64,000 bases of DNA, taken from NCBI RefSeq assembly GCF_001424105.1, contig NZ_LMQH01000002.1, positions 62,005-126,004 of the forward strand, given 5' to 3'. The translations under genes and the position numbers were made by a program. The notes under the pieces were generated by a model that saw nothing but the letters and a program-made list of their open reading frames with translations, did not search any database and was not told the origin of the DNA. Source of the stretch: Chryseobacterium sp. Leaf394. Its GTDB lineage: Bacteria; Bacteroidota; Bacteroidia; Flavobacteriales; Weeksellaceae. Every line of letters begins with the position of its first letter. The stretch's first letter is position 1. This document shows, one piece after another, positions 8,851-17,138 of this stretch.

Positions 8851-8880
8851 CCTCCTCCGTCTCTATACTTTTAAAAACAC

Positions 8881-8888
8881 TAAATTTG
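8881..8888 (+). promoter_or_regulatory. -7 box (TAAATTTG) of the wzm-wzt operon
   Basis: Perfect TAnnTTTG match 17 bases before the TTG start of wzm. No clear -33 TTG. It supports transcription restarting here, after the repeat that follows rmlA. Confidence 0.5.
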
Positions 8889-8905
8889 CAACAAAAATTC
8901 CCTCT

Positions 8906-9748
8906 TTGAAAACCACAGTATACACATCTGATAAGAAGACCCACTTTTTCCAGGAACTGAAATCAATTTTTCAGGATACCAAGTCATCTAATTTTTTGGC
9001 TTATCAAATGGCTAAACGGGATTTACAATCTCAGTACCGACAATCTTTTTTAGGGTTCTTCTGGGCATTTATGCCAATTATCACCAATTCTTTAGTATGG
9101 ATTTTTCTAAGCAGTTCAGGAACTGTGAATATTAATGCAGATCAAAGCCTCCCCTACATTGCGTTTGTTGTTATAGGAACAACGCTATGGAGTATCTTCA
9201 GTGAGACACTCTTTATTCCTCTGACGTCAGTGAATGGTGCCAGAGGTTTGCTTTCCAAAATCAATTTTCCGAAAGAAGCACTTCTGATGTCCGGGCTTTA
9301 TAAAATGATATTTAATCTCATTCTAAAACTCATATTAATTGTCGGAGTACTTGTGGTGTATGGAATCAATCCTGGTGTTGGCATTCTCTATTTCCCATTA
9401 ATTTTAGCAGTAATCATCGTGTTTTCCCTCAGCGTAGGTTTACTGTTTACACCTATTGGCCTTATTTATACAGATATCAGTAAAATAGTAACAACGGGAG
9501 TATCCTTTATGATGTACATTACCCCAGTCGTTTATGCGGTTCCTAAACAGGGTCTTTTTAAAAAACTTTTTGAACTTAATCCGCTTACGTTTTTATTTAA
9601 TGATGCCAGAAGTAGTCTCACCAATATGAACCTTCAAAACATCACATTTTCATTGGTATTGGCAGGGATTAGTTTTATTCTGATGTTGGTAGGAATGGTA
9701 ATTTTCCGAAAATCAATGCCTATTATAATCGAAAAAATCGGTGGATGA
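8906..9748 (+). CDS. wzm: ABC-2 type polysaccharide export permease
   Basis: 280-residue inner-membrane subunit of a Wzm/Wzt exporter that moves lipid-linked O-antigen or capsule chains across the inner membrane. It has the family opening YQMAKRDLQSQYRQSFLGFFW followed by about six hydrophobic segments and the late motif FMMYITPVVYAVP. The start is taken as TTG at 8906; the only alternative, an ATG at Met36, would remove part of the conserved N-terminal region. It overlaps wzt by 8 bases, a typical coupled arrangement. Confidence 0.93.
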   Translation: MKTTVYTSDKKTHFFQELKSIFQDTKSSNFLAYQMAKRDLQSQYRQSFLGFFWAFMPIITNSLVWIFLSSSGTVNINADQSLPYIAFVVIGTTLWSIFSETLFIPLTSVNGARGLLSKINFPKEALLMSGLYKMIFNLILKLILIVGVLVVYGINPGVGILYFPLILAVIIVFSLSVGLLFTPIGLIYTDISKIVTTGVSFMMYITPVVYAVPKQGLFKKLFELNPLTFLFNDARSSLTNMNLQNITFSLVLAGISFILMLVGMVIFRKSMPIIIEKIGG

Positions 9749-10970
9749 GATGAAGAATGAAGAAAAAGAAGTTTTAGTTTCAGTACAGAATGTATCCAAG
9801 AAATTTTCTATGGATCTGAAATCCTCTCTGAAATACGGAGCATCAGATATTATTAAAAGTACATTAGGAATAAAGATCAACAAAGATCTCCGTCCTAAAG
9901 AATTCTGGGCAGTAAAAGACATCAGCTTCGAACTTCGCAGAGGCGAATGCATCGGTTTAATCGGCCACAACGGTGCAGGAAAAAGCACATTACTAAAAGT
10001 ACTTAACGGTCTCTATGCTCCAGACAAAGGGCAGATTGTAATGAAAGGCAAGATTGGGGCACTCATTGAATTGGGAGCAGGCTTTAATCCTATTTTGACA
10101 GGAAGAGAAAATATTTACAGCAATGCGTCTATTTTAGGCTTTACCAAAAAAGAGGTTGAAGACAGAATGGATTCTATCGTAGAGTTCTCTGAAATTGGGG
10201 AGTTCATTGACATGCCTATTCAAAACTACTCTTCTGGAATGAAAGTAAGACTTGGTTTTGCAATAGCGTCCCACCTCCAACCAGATGTTCTGATTATAGA
10301 TGAAGTACTTGCCGTAGGTGATTTGGGATTTGTTTTAAAATGTTTCAAAAAAATAGATGAATTATTACCAAATACAGCATTAATATTTGTTTCTCACAGT
10401 ATGCCCATGGTATCCAGAATTTGTAATGAAATAATTTTAATGGATCATGGTGCTGTGATATATCAAGGGGCTAATACGGGAAAAGGAATTGATCTGTATT
10501 ATGACATGTTTAAAACGGAGGAGGATAGCGAAATCGTTTTTGATACTGGAGAAATTCTTTTATTAAATACAAAAATTATTGACAAAGAAAAAAAAGACAA
10601 TTTTTATAATATTGAATGGAATAGTAATTTTACCATTGAATTAGAAATTAAAAATACAAACCTCAAAAATATTCCTTATACTGTATTTGCAATATATGAT
10701 AAGGAACAACGTGCAATAGCCGAAATACTACCAGAAAATCAATTTTTTGAGGATAGGTTCGACAATGATAGTGCTATTAAAATTCGTTTCCAAGTTAACA
10801 ATTTCAACTTCTCAAAGGGATTATATTCAGTTACCGTGACCTTTAGCAAGTCCCCAAATTCTGATATTCTTTATAAAGAACATAGGGTTATTAATATTAC
10901 AATATCCAATACAGAGCAGAATTGGACCCCTATTTTACTCGATTCCAGTATGGTAAGAGTTGATGACTAA
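9741..10970 (+). CDS. wzt: ABC transporter ATP-binding protein with C-terminal carbohydrate-binding-type extension
   Basis: 409 residues. ATPase domain, residues about 10-250: Walker A GHNGAGKST (75-83), signature YSSGMKVRLG, Walker B VLIIDE with Asp187 and Glu188, and switch SHSMP. Residues about 260-405 form a separate beta-rich domain of the Wzt_C type, which in known systems (E. coli O8/O9a) binds the modified non-reducing end of the glycan. The start is GTG at 9741 overlapping wzm; an in-frame ATG at 9750 is equally possible. The extension and the methyltransferase next door suggest export coupled to chain capping. Confidence 0.93.
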   Translation: MDEMKNEEKEVLVSVQNVSKKFSMDLKSSLKYGASDIIKSTLGIKINKDLRPKEFWAVKDISFELRRGECIGLIGHNGAGKSTLLKVLNGLYAPDKGQIVMKGKIGALIELGAGFNPILTGRENIYSNASILGFTKKEVEDRMDSIVEFSEIGEFIDMPIQNYSSGMKVRLGFAIASHLQPDVLIIDEVLAVGDLGFVLKCFKKIDELLPNTALIFVSHSMPMVSRICNEIILMDHGAVIYQGANTGKGIDLYYDMFKTEEDSEIVFDTGEILLLNTKIIDKEKKDNFYNIEWNSNFTIELEIKNTNLKNIPYTVFAIYDKEQRAIAEILPENQFFEDRFDNDSAIKIRFQVNNFNFSKGLYSVTVTFSKSPNSDILYKEHRVINITISNTEQNWTPILLDSSMVRVDD

Positions 10971-11019
10971 ATTTTCTTGGTAAGATAATACTTACCAAAT
11001 TACAAAACATATACAGATC

Positions 11020-12165
11020 ATGAACAATTTTGAAAAAGCACTTACAGACAATCTTAAAAGGTCTTTAAATAACAATTACGGGAGAGAAAACTTTGATGAA
11101 GAAAGATTTGGTGAATATATTCCAGAGATTACGAGTGAAGTTGACAGAGTTTCCAAAAAAACAACGAAATCAATAGGGCTTAAACAATCAGTAAAAAACC
11201 TTATAAAAAATGTTATTTACCGAAAATCAAAACCCAAAACTCCCAGCCCATATCCCTTATTAGTTGAATACGCTGAAAGATTAGATTTTCTATATAAAAA
11301 TTTAAACAGAAATGGCAAAAATTTGCTCGTCAGTTTAGTTTCATATAGATTACTTGGCTATACAAAAGTAAAACTCCCACGCAACAATAAGGAGTATTGG
11401 AGTGCTTTAGAAAAAGTAAAAGATCTTAAAATCAAGGGTGAAACCATAAACCCAAATTTTCTACATTATGTATTGGAAAAATTTGACTTAAATCCCTTGG
11501 GTTATAAAATTGCTTTTTTCTTTGTAGAAATAGGAATTGTCATAGATTTTATTTTAGAGCAATATGCTTACAAAGAAAATGGCAAAACGATAGTTGGTGT
11601 CGAAAAAGGAGATGTAGTTTTAGATATCGGTGGCTGTTGGGGAGATACTGCTTTATATTTTGCGGCAAAAACTGGTAAAACAGGAAAAGTTTATTCATTT
11701 GAGTTTATACCAAATAATATTCAAATTCACAAAAAGAATACTCAATTGAATCCAGAATTAAACTCAATCATCAAACTTGTAGAAAATCCTGTATCAGATA
11801 TCTCAGATGAAAAAATTTATTATGTAGACAATGGACCATCAAGTCAGATTTCCTCCGAAGACTTTGAAAATAGAACCGGTACTACAACTACTATTTCAAT
11901 AGATGACTTTGTTAATAGAAATAAGATTGACAAAGTAAATTTCATAAAAATGGACATCGAGGGAGCAGAGCCTTTAGCTTTACAAGGAGCTATAGATACT
12001 ATAAAAAAATTCCGTCCTAAACTTGCTATAGCTATCTATCACAGCATGGAAGACTTTGTAAACATACCGAAATGGATTATTGATCTAAATTGTGGATATG
12101 AACTCTCATTGGGACATTATACAATTAACGCAGAAGAAACAATCATTTTTGCTAAAGTAAAATAA
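11020..12165 (+). CDS. FkbM family SAM-dependent methyltransferase
   Basis: 381 residues. The C-terminal half (about 195-375) is the FkbM methyltransferase: SAM-binding motif VVLDIGGCWGDTALYFA at about 200-216, acidic SFEFIPNN, and the family motif FIKMDIEGAEPLALQGA. FkbM enzymes are O-methyltransferases of secondary metabolites and glycans. The first 190 residues are a charged, family-unassigned extension that could bind the glycan. It follows wzt by 49 bases and precedes the aminotransferase by 2 bases, so it belongs to this operon. A role in methylating the polysaccharide, perhaps its terminal residue, is inferred. Confidence 0.88.
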   Translation: MNNFEKALTDNLKRSLNNNYGRENFDEERFGEYIPEITSEVDRVSKKTTKSIGLKQSVKNLIKNVIYRKSKPKTPSPYPLLVEYAERLDFLYKNLNRNGKNLLVSLVSYRLLGYTKVKLPRNNKEYWSALEKVKDLKIKGETINPNFLHYVLEKFDLNPLGYKIAFFFVEIGIVIDFILEQYAYKENGKTIVGVEKGDVVLDIGGCWGDTALYFAAKTGKTGKVYSFEFIPNNIQIHKKNTQLNPELNSIIKLVENPVSDISDEKIYYVDNGPSSQISSEDFENRTGTTTTISIDDFVNRNKIDKVNFIKMDIEGAEPLALQGAIDTIKKFRPKLAIAIYHSMEDFVNIPKWIIDLNCGYELSLGHYTINAEETIIFAKVK

Positions 12166-12167
12166 TT

Positions 12168-13250
12168 ATGATTCCTGTAACAAAACCATTTCTTCCACCT
12201 CAAGAAGAATATGAAAAATATATTGCTGGTATCTGGACAAGAAAGTGGCTCACCAATATGGGGCCTCTTTCGAGCCAATTAGAAATGGAACTGAAAGACC
12301 ATTTGCAGGTTCCTCATTTGCTGTTTGTGTCGAACGGAACTGTTGCACTTCAAATGGCAATCAAAGCACTTGATCTAAAAGGTGAAATTATTACTACCCC
12401 TTTTTCTTTTGTCGCAACTACGAGTTGTATTGTATGGGAAAGTTGTCAACCAATATTTGTTGATATTGACCAAAATTCTTTAAATATTGATGCCTCAAAA
12501 ATTGAAGCAGCCATTACAGAAAAAACCTCAGCTATTTTAGCTACACATGTCTATGGCAATCCTTGTGATGTTGCACAAATTGAAAAGATTGCAAAAAAGC
12601 ATAATTTAAAAGTTGTATACGATGCTGCACATGCTTTTGGCGTGGAAATAGACGGAAAATCAATATTTGAATTCGGGGATATTTCTACATGCTCGCTACA
12701 TGCAACAAAGCTATACCATTCTGTTGAAGGTGGCTTACTGATTTCTACAGATGCAGAATTACTTAAGAAATTGGCATACATTAGAAATTTTGGTTTTGAC
12801 GGCCCTGAAAATTTTGCGGAATTGGGACTTAATGGCAAAAACTCCGAATTTCATGCAGCAATGGGATTGGCGAATTTAAAATATATAAAATTAATTCAGG
12901 AGAAAAGAGCAATCTTAGTAAAACAATACGATGAAAAATTATCGACTTTAAAAGCCAGAAGACCAATTTGGCATCCACAATCTGAAAATAACAATTCATA
13001 CTATCCAATAGTTTTTGAAGACGAAGAACTTCTCCTGAAGAGTATCAATCATCTACAGAGTTACGGCATTTTCTCAAGAAGATATTTTTATCCTTCTTTA
13101 GCTTCGGCACTTCCTTATATTGAGGCGAAAAGTTTGGAGATTGCAGACGATATTGCAAAAAGAGTCTTGTGCCTACCCCTATATTATGACCTAACGCTTG
13201 AAGAGGTTGATTTAATTTGTCGCTTATTACTAAGGGCACAAAATAACTAA
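12168..13250 (+). CDS. DegT/DnrJ/EryC1/StrS aminotransferase, VioA-like
   Basis: PLP-dependent sugar aminotransferase, 360 residues. The PLP-ring aspartate is in VVYDAAHAFG (Asp152) and the Schiff-base lysine in SLHATKLYHSVEGG (Lys181). The N terminus (PVTKPFLPP..., then TRKWLTNMGP) and TTPFSFVATTSCIVWE resemble the VioA type that aminates dTDP-4-keto-6-deoxyglucose at C4. With rmlA and rmlB upstream and rmlC/rmlD absent, dTDP-4-amino-4,6-dideoxyglucose is the likely product; a C3-amino product made via an unseen isomerase is less likely. The next gene begins 1 base after its stop. Confidence 0.92.
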   Translation: MIPVTKPFLPPQEEYEKYIAGIWTRKWLTNMGPLSSQLEMELKDHLQVPHLLFVSNGTVALQMAIKALDLKGEIITTPFSFVATTSCIVWESCQPIFVDIDQNSLNIDASKIEAAITEKTSAILATHVYGNPCDVAQIEKIAKKHNLKVVYDAAHAFGVEIDGKSIFEFGDISTCSLHATKLYHSVEGGLLISTDAELLKKLAYIRNFGFDGPENFAELGLNGKNSEFHAAMGLANLKYIKLIQEKRAILVKQYDEKLSTLKARRPIWHPQSENNNSYYPIVFEDEELLLKSINHLQSYGIFSRRYFYPSLASALPYIEAKSLEIADDIAKRVLCLPLYYDLTLEEVDLICRLLLRAQNN

Positions 13251-13251
13251 G

Positions 13252-13962
13252 ATGAAAGTAGCTATAATGCAACCCTATTTTATGCCGTACATCGGTTATA
13301 TCAGTTTGATAAAACATACTGACAAATTTATATTATTTGACGTCGTGCAATTCATAAAACACGGTTGGATTGAACGAAATAGAGTACTTAAACAGAATGA
13401 TGGGTGGTTGTACTTACAAGTTCCGTTAAAAAAACATGGCAGAGATATTTTGATAAAGGATTGTGTTATTGATAACTCAAAAAATTGGAAGACTAAGATA
13501 TTATCACAATTAGAAATCTACAAAAAAAAGGCACCCTACTATTATAAAACAATCAGTATTATAAATGATATTTTTTCACAAGAGTATAATGATATAGTTG
13601 CACTTAACAAAGTTTCTTTAGAAAAAATATGTGCATACTTAGGAATCTATAAGACTCTTCATGTTTTTTCAGAAATGAACCTGAAAATAGATGAGCCAAA
13701 TTCAGGGGACGAATGGGCATTAAATATTTGTAAAAAATTAGACGGAGAAATTCACTACATTAATCCTATTGGTGGGCTTGATTTCTTTGATACACAAAAA
13801 TATCATGAAATGGATATAGATATTTCATTTCAAAAAATGAATCTATCAAATTATGATCAGAAAAGAAACACTTTTGAAAACGGATTATCTATCATTGACG
13901 TAATGATGTTCAACTCCCCTGATGAAATAAATGATATGTTAAATAATTTTGAATTATTGTAA
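13252..13962 (+). CDS. WbqC-like family protein
   Basis: 236 residues matching the WbqC-like family: N terminus VAIMQPYFMPYIGYISLI (residues 3-20), then FDVVQFIKHGWIERNRVL and a C-terminal SIIDVMMFNSPDE. Members occur in O-antigen loci beside amino-sugar genes; their reaction is not established, with modification of the amino group as a frequent proposal. It is translationally tied to both neighbours: 1 base after the aminotransferase, and its TAA shares an A with the ATG of the next gene (TAATG at 13960-13964). Cytoplasmic, no signal peptide. Confidence 0.88.
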   Translation: MKVAIMQPYFMPYIGYISLIKHTDKFILFDVVQFIKHGWIERNRVLKQNDGWLYLQVPLKKHGRDILIKDCVIDNSKNWKTKILSQLEIYKKKAPYYYKTISIINDIFSQEYNDIVALNKVSLEKICAYLGIYKTLHVFSEMNLKIDEPNSGDEWALNICKKLDGEIHYINPIGGLDFFDTQKYHEMDIDISFQKMNLSNYDQKRNTFENGLSIIDVMMFNSPDEINDMLNNFELL

Positions 13963-14909
13963 TGGATATGGCTATAGGAGGTTATTTTGAATTGGAACTT
14001 TCAAAAAAAAGCAATTTATTCCCAGATTATTTAGCCCTTAATTCAGCAAGAAACTGTCTTGAGTACATTTTAAGATTATCAATCTATAATAATATATTCA
14101 TTCCATACTATACATGTGATGTCTTGCTCGAACCTCTACAAAAATTAAACATCACATATGAATTCTATGATGTTGACTTCAATTTAGAACCAATATTTGA
14201 TTTTTCTCTTCTTAAAAAAGAAGATGCTTTTTTATACACAAACTATTTTGGTCTGAAAAATACCTTTGTAAAAAACTTATCAGCTAAAATTCCAGGTAAC
14301 ATCATCATTGACAATGCACAAGCTCTATTTGCAGAACCTGTTAAAAATATTCCTACTTTCTATTCTCCACGAAAATTCGTTGGTGTACCTGACGGAGGAT
14401 TTGTAACTTGTAACTTAGATCCTAGTATCACATTCGGTAAGGATTCAAGTTATGAAAGGATGTCACATCTCTTAAAAAGAATAGACACTTCAGCTGAATC
14501 AGGCTATGGAGATTTTAAGAGAAATGATAAATCTCTAGAGAATCAACCCATTAAACTGATGTCTGATCTTACAAAACTACTTTTGATGAATATTGACTTT
14601 CATTTTGTAAAAGAACAAAGACAGAGAAACTTCCAATTCCTTCATGACAAACTTAAAAAAAAGAATCTTTTATCCATTTCATATAACCATGATAGCATTC
14701 CTATGGTATATCCATTCCGGACTAAAGATCCGCTTGTGAAAGAAAAGCTGATCAATCAAAAAATTTATTGCGCTTCTTACTGGCCGAATGTTATAGATTG
14801 GTGCAGTGCAGAACAAAACTCCCATATTCTTGCAAAAGAGATTGTAGCATTGCCTATAGATCAAAGATATTCAGTTGAGGACATGGAAAAAATTCTTCAA
14901 TATGTATAA
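13962..14909 (+). CDS. shortened DegT-fold PLP-dependent protein
   Basis: 315 residues, about 45-60 shorter than a normal DegT enzyme. It keeps the PLP core: IIIDNAQALF (Asp117, equivalent to DxAH with Gln for His) and SPRKFVGVPDGGFV, where Lys138 sits the same seven residues before GG as in SLHATKLYHSVEGG of the upstream paralogue; the usual Glu is Asp. The Asp-Lys spacing is 21 residues versus 29 upstream. It could be a second aminotransferase, a dehydratase-like PLP enzyme or a regulator-like relative. It overlaps both neighbours (1 and 8 bases), so it is part of the same cassette. Confidence 0.75.
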   Translation: MDMAIGGYFELELSKKSNLFPDYLALNSARNCLEYILRLSIYNNIFIPYYTCDVLLEPLQKLNITYEFYDVDFNLEPIFDFSLLKKEDAFLYTNYFGLKNTFVKNLSAKIPGNIIIDNAQALFAEPVKNIPTFYSPRKFVGVPDGGFVTCNLDPSITFGKDSSYERMSHLLKRIDTSAESGYGDFKRNDKSLENQPIKLMSDLTKLLLMNIDFHFVKEQRQRNFQFLHDKLKKKNLLSISYNHDSIPMVYPFRTKDPLVKEKLINQKIYCASYWPNVIDWCSAEQNSHILAKEIVALPIDQRYSVEDMEKILQYV

Positions 14910-16284
14910 TATTTTAATAAGACCATTAATTGAGGAGGACGCAGAAACCTCTTATCTCTGGAGAAATGATTCAGAAATATGGAAATATACTGGCAAAAGA
15001 CCTATGCATAAAGTCACGCCGGAAATTGAGTTAGATTGGATAAAAAAGATTTTGAGTGAGAAGTCAAGCAAAAGATTTGCAATTTTATGTGATAATAAAT
15101 ATGTTGGAAATGTGCAATTGACTGACATCACAGATACAAATGCACAATTTCATATTTTCATTGGAGATAAAAATTATTGGAATAAAGGAATTGCCTCGCT
15201 CGCTACCTATAAAATATTGCATTACGCAAAATATACATTAAAGCTTGAAGAGATCTATTTATTAGTTAATTCTGATAATCTATCGGCTATTAAATCCTAC
15301 AAAAAAAATAATTTTGTTTCAACTACACATCAGGAAAAAGATGGCTGGCTGAAGATGTATTGTAATTTGTCAAATCTAAAACCTGCGAAAGTTAGTGTTT
15401 TTATGATGGTCTACAATCATGCGGAATATTTAAAGAAAAGTTTGGATGGGATATTAATGCAAAAATGTAATTTCACTTATGAAATTGTGATAGGTGAAGA
15501 TTTTTCGACAGATAATTCTAGGATTATTTTACAAGACTATAATTACAAGTTTCCAGGGAAATTTAATTTGTTACTACACAATGAAAATATTGGTGCGCAT
15601 AAAAACCAAGAATTAACTTTTAAGAACTGTAGTGGAGAATATATTGCAGTCTGCGAAGGTGATGATTATTGGACTGATCCATTGAAACTTCAAAAGCAAA
15701 TAAACTTTTTGGAGGATAATAAAGACTTTAGCATCTGCTTTCACAATGTAGAAGAAATTGATATAGAAGGAAATATAAGAAGTGAGAGAATTCTAAAGTC
15801 GGAATTTTCAGAAAAAGTATATACAATAGAAGATCTTTCAAAAGTAAATTTTATTCATACCCCTTCTGTGGTTTTTAGAAAAAATTATTCTCAACTTCCA
15901 GAATTTTTCGAGTTCTGCCCGATTGGCGATTATCCTCTGCATCTAATCAATGCACAGTATGGAAAAATAAAATATTTCCCTGATAAAATGGCTTGCTACA
16001 GAATTGGAAGCGGGATTTGGAGCAAACAGGATGTGAAAACACAGATATTGAAAACTGTGTACACAATTACTTATTTGATAATGTATTTCAAAAACAATGC
16101 AGTTGTAAAACAAAATCTTGAAAATCAAGTAAGATTACTTTTAGAAGAAGCGACAGTAACTAAAAAAATTATTCTTGATGCCGATTATAAAGATTTGTAT
16201 CTTATTTCTAAAAAAATGTATATAGGAAACATCCTTCAACTTTTAAAAATAAAAATTCTTAGTAAAATATGGAAGACAAATTAA
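14902..16284 (+). CDS. GNAT acetyltransferase fused to family 2 glycosyltransferase
   Basis: 460 residues from the ATG at 14902, which gives the usual GNAT start MYNILIRPLIEEDAE; a TTG 27 bases upstream is in frame but adds only out-of-family residues. Residues 1-158 are a RimJ/RimL-like N-acetyltransferase with the acetyl-CoA loop YWNKGIASLATYK. From about 163 begins a GT2 domain (KVSVFMMVYNHAEYLKKS) with the acidic CEGDDYWTD at about 251-259. It follows two PLP-type enzymes, so one protein may acylate the dTDP-amino sugar and then transfer it. The fusion is intact: no stop or frameshift separates the domains. Confidence 0.88.
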   Translation: MYNILIRPLIEEDAETSYLWRNDSEIWKYTGKRPMHKVTPEIELDWIKKILSEKSSKRFAILCDNKYVGNVQLTDITDTNAQFHIFIGDKNYWNKGIASLATYKILHYAKYTLKLEEIYLLVNSDNLSAIKSYKKNNFVSTTHQEKDGWLKMYCNLSNLKPAKVSVFMMVYNHAEYLKKSLDGILMQKCNFTYEIVIGEDFSTDNSRIILQDYNYKFPGKFNLLLHNENIGAHKNQELTFKNCSGEYIAVCEGDDYWTDPLKLQKQINFLEDNKDFSICFHNVEEIDIEGNIRSERILKSEFSEKVYTIEDLSKVNFIHTPSVVFRKNYSQLPEFFEFCPIGDYPLHLINAQYGKIKYFPDKMACYRIGSGIWSKQDVKTQILKTVYTITYLIMYFKNNAVVKQNLENQVRLLLEEATVTKKIILDADYKDLYLISKKMYIGNILQLLKIKILSKIWKTN

Positions 16285-17138
16285 TATCCATATGCATTCC
16301 AACGTATAACGGCGAAAAGTACCTTCAAGAAAGTTTAGATTCCATCAAACAACAGACCTATAAAAACATTGAAGTTATCATTTCCGATGACCAATCAAAA
16401 GACCGCACCCTCGAAATCTGTGAGCAATTTAAACGCGAAGTAAATTTTCCAGTTCATATACATTCTCATATTCCATCTGGTATTGGTGCGAATTGGAATA
16501 ATTCTATTGAAAAATCTAATGGTTTTTATGTCAAAATACTCTTTCAAGACGATGTGATGGTACCTGAATGTTTAGAATCAATGGTGCAACATCTAATAAA
16601 TCATAAGCTCGAAATTGTTGTTTCTAAAAGGAAAATCATAGATCAGAATTCAAATGAAATTACTGAAGGGAGTTGGTATGAAAACTTTAACGATCTGCAG
16701 AAACCCGCAGGTATGGAGATTAATAAATTTGTCATATTAAAAAGAAAGAATTTAAGAACTCTGAATTTTGAAAGATACTCCATTGACAATATTATTGGCG
16801 AGCCGTGCGTAAGTCTATTTACAAGAAAACTTTACAGCCGTGTAGGCCCCTTTAATATCAAGTCTAAACAGATTTTAGATTATGAATACTGGCTTCGGGT
16901 ACTCGCTTTCTATGATATTGGAATTATACCAGAAAAATTAATGAAATTCAGGCATCATGACGAGCAGGCATCTAATGTAAATACACAATCAAAATTATAC
17001 GAAGGAGACATTATTTTGAATCTTTTGTACACTAAACATATCCTCTACATTGACAGAAAAAAAGCAAAATATTATCTTGTAAAAAAATATCCACTGCTAA
17101 GAAAACTGATTTTACTTCGTTATAAAATTTTTCCATGA
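16269..17138 (+). CDS. family 2 glycosyltransferase
   Basis: 289 residues with the GT-A start ISICIPTYNGEKYLQESLDS (residues 6-25), SDDQSKDRT, and a DXD-equivalent ILFQDDVMVPE near residue 93. Typical of enzymes adding sugars from nucleotide donors to lipid-linked chains at the inner face of the membrane. It overlaps the GNAT-GT2 gene by 16 bases and the next gene by 4 bases (ATGA), so it is tightly coupled. Donor and linkage cannot be read from sequence. Confidence 0.9.
   Translation: MEDKLISICIPTYNGEKYLQESLDSIKQQTYKNIEVIISDDQSKDRTLEICEQFKREVNFPVHIHSHIPSGIGANWNNSIEKSNGFYVKILFQDDVMVPECLESMVQHLINHKLEIVVSKRKIIDQNSNEITEGSWYENFNDLQKPAGMEINKFVILKRKNLRTLNFERYSIDNIIGEPCVSLFTRKLYSRVGPFNIKSKQILDYEYWLRVLAFYDIGIIPEKLMKFRHHDEQASNVNTQSKLYEGDIILNLLYTKHILYIDRKKAKYYLVKKYPLLRKLILLRYKIFP

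Noticed and set aside
8906..8908. wzm starting at a downstream ATG instead of this TTG
   Set aside because: The first in-frame ATG (Met36, the M of MAKRDLQSQ) would cut into the conserved start of the permease, and a -7 box sits 17 bases before the TTG.
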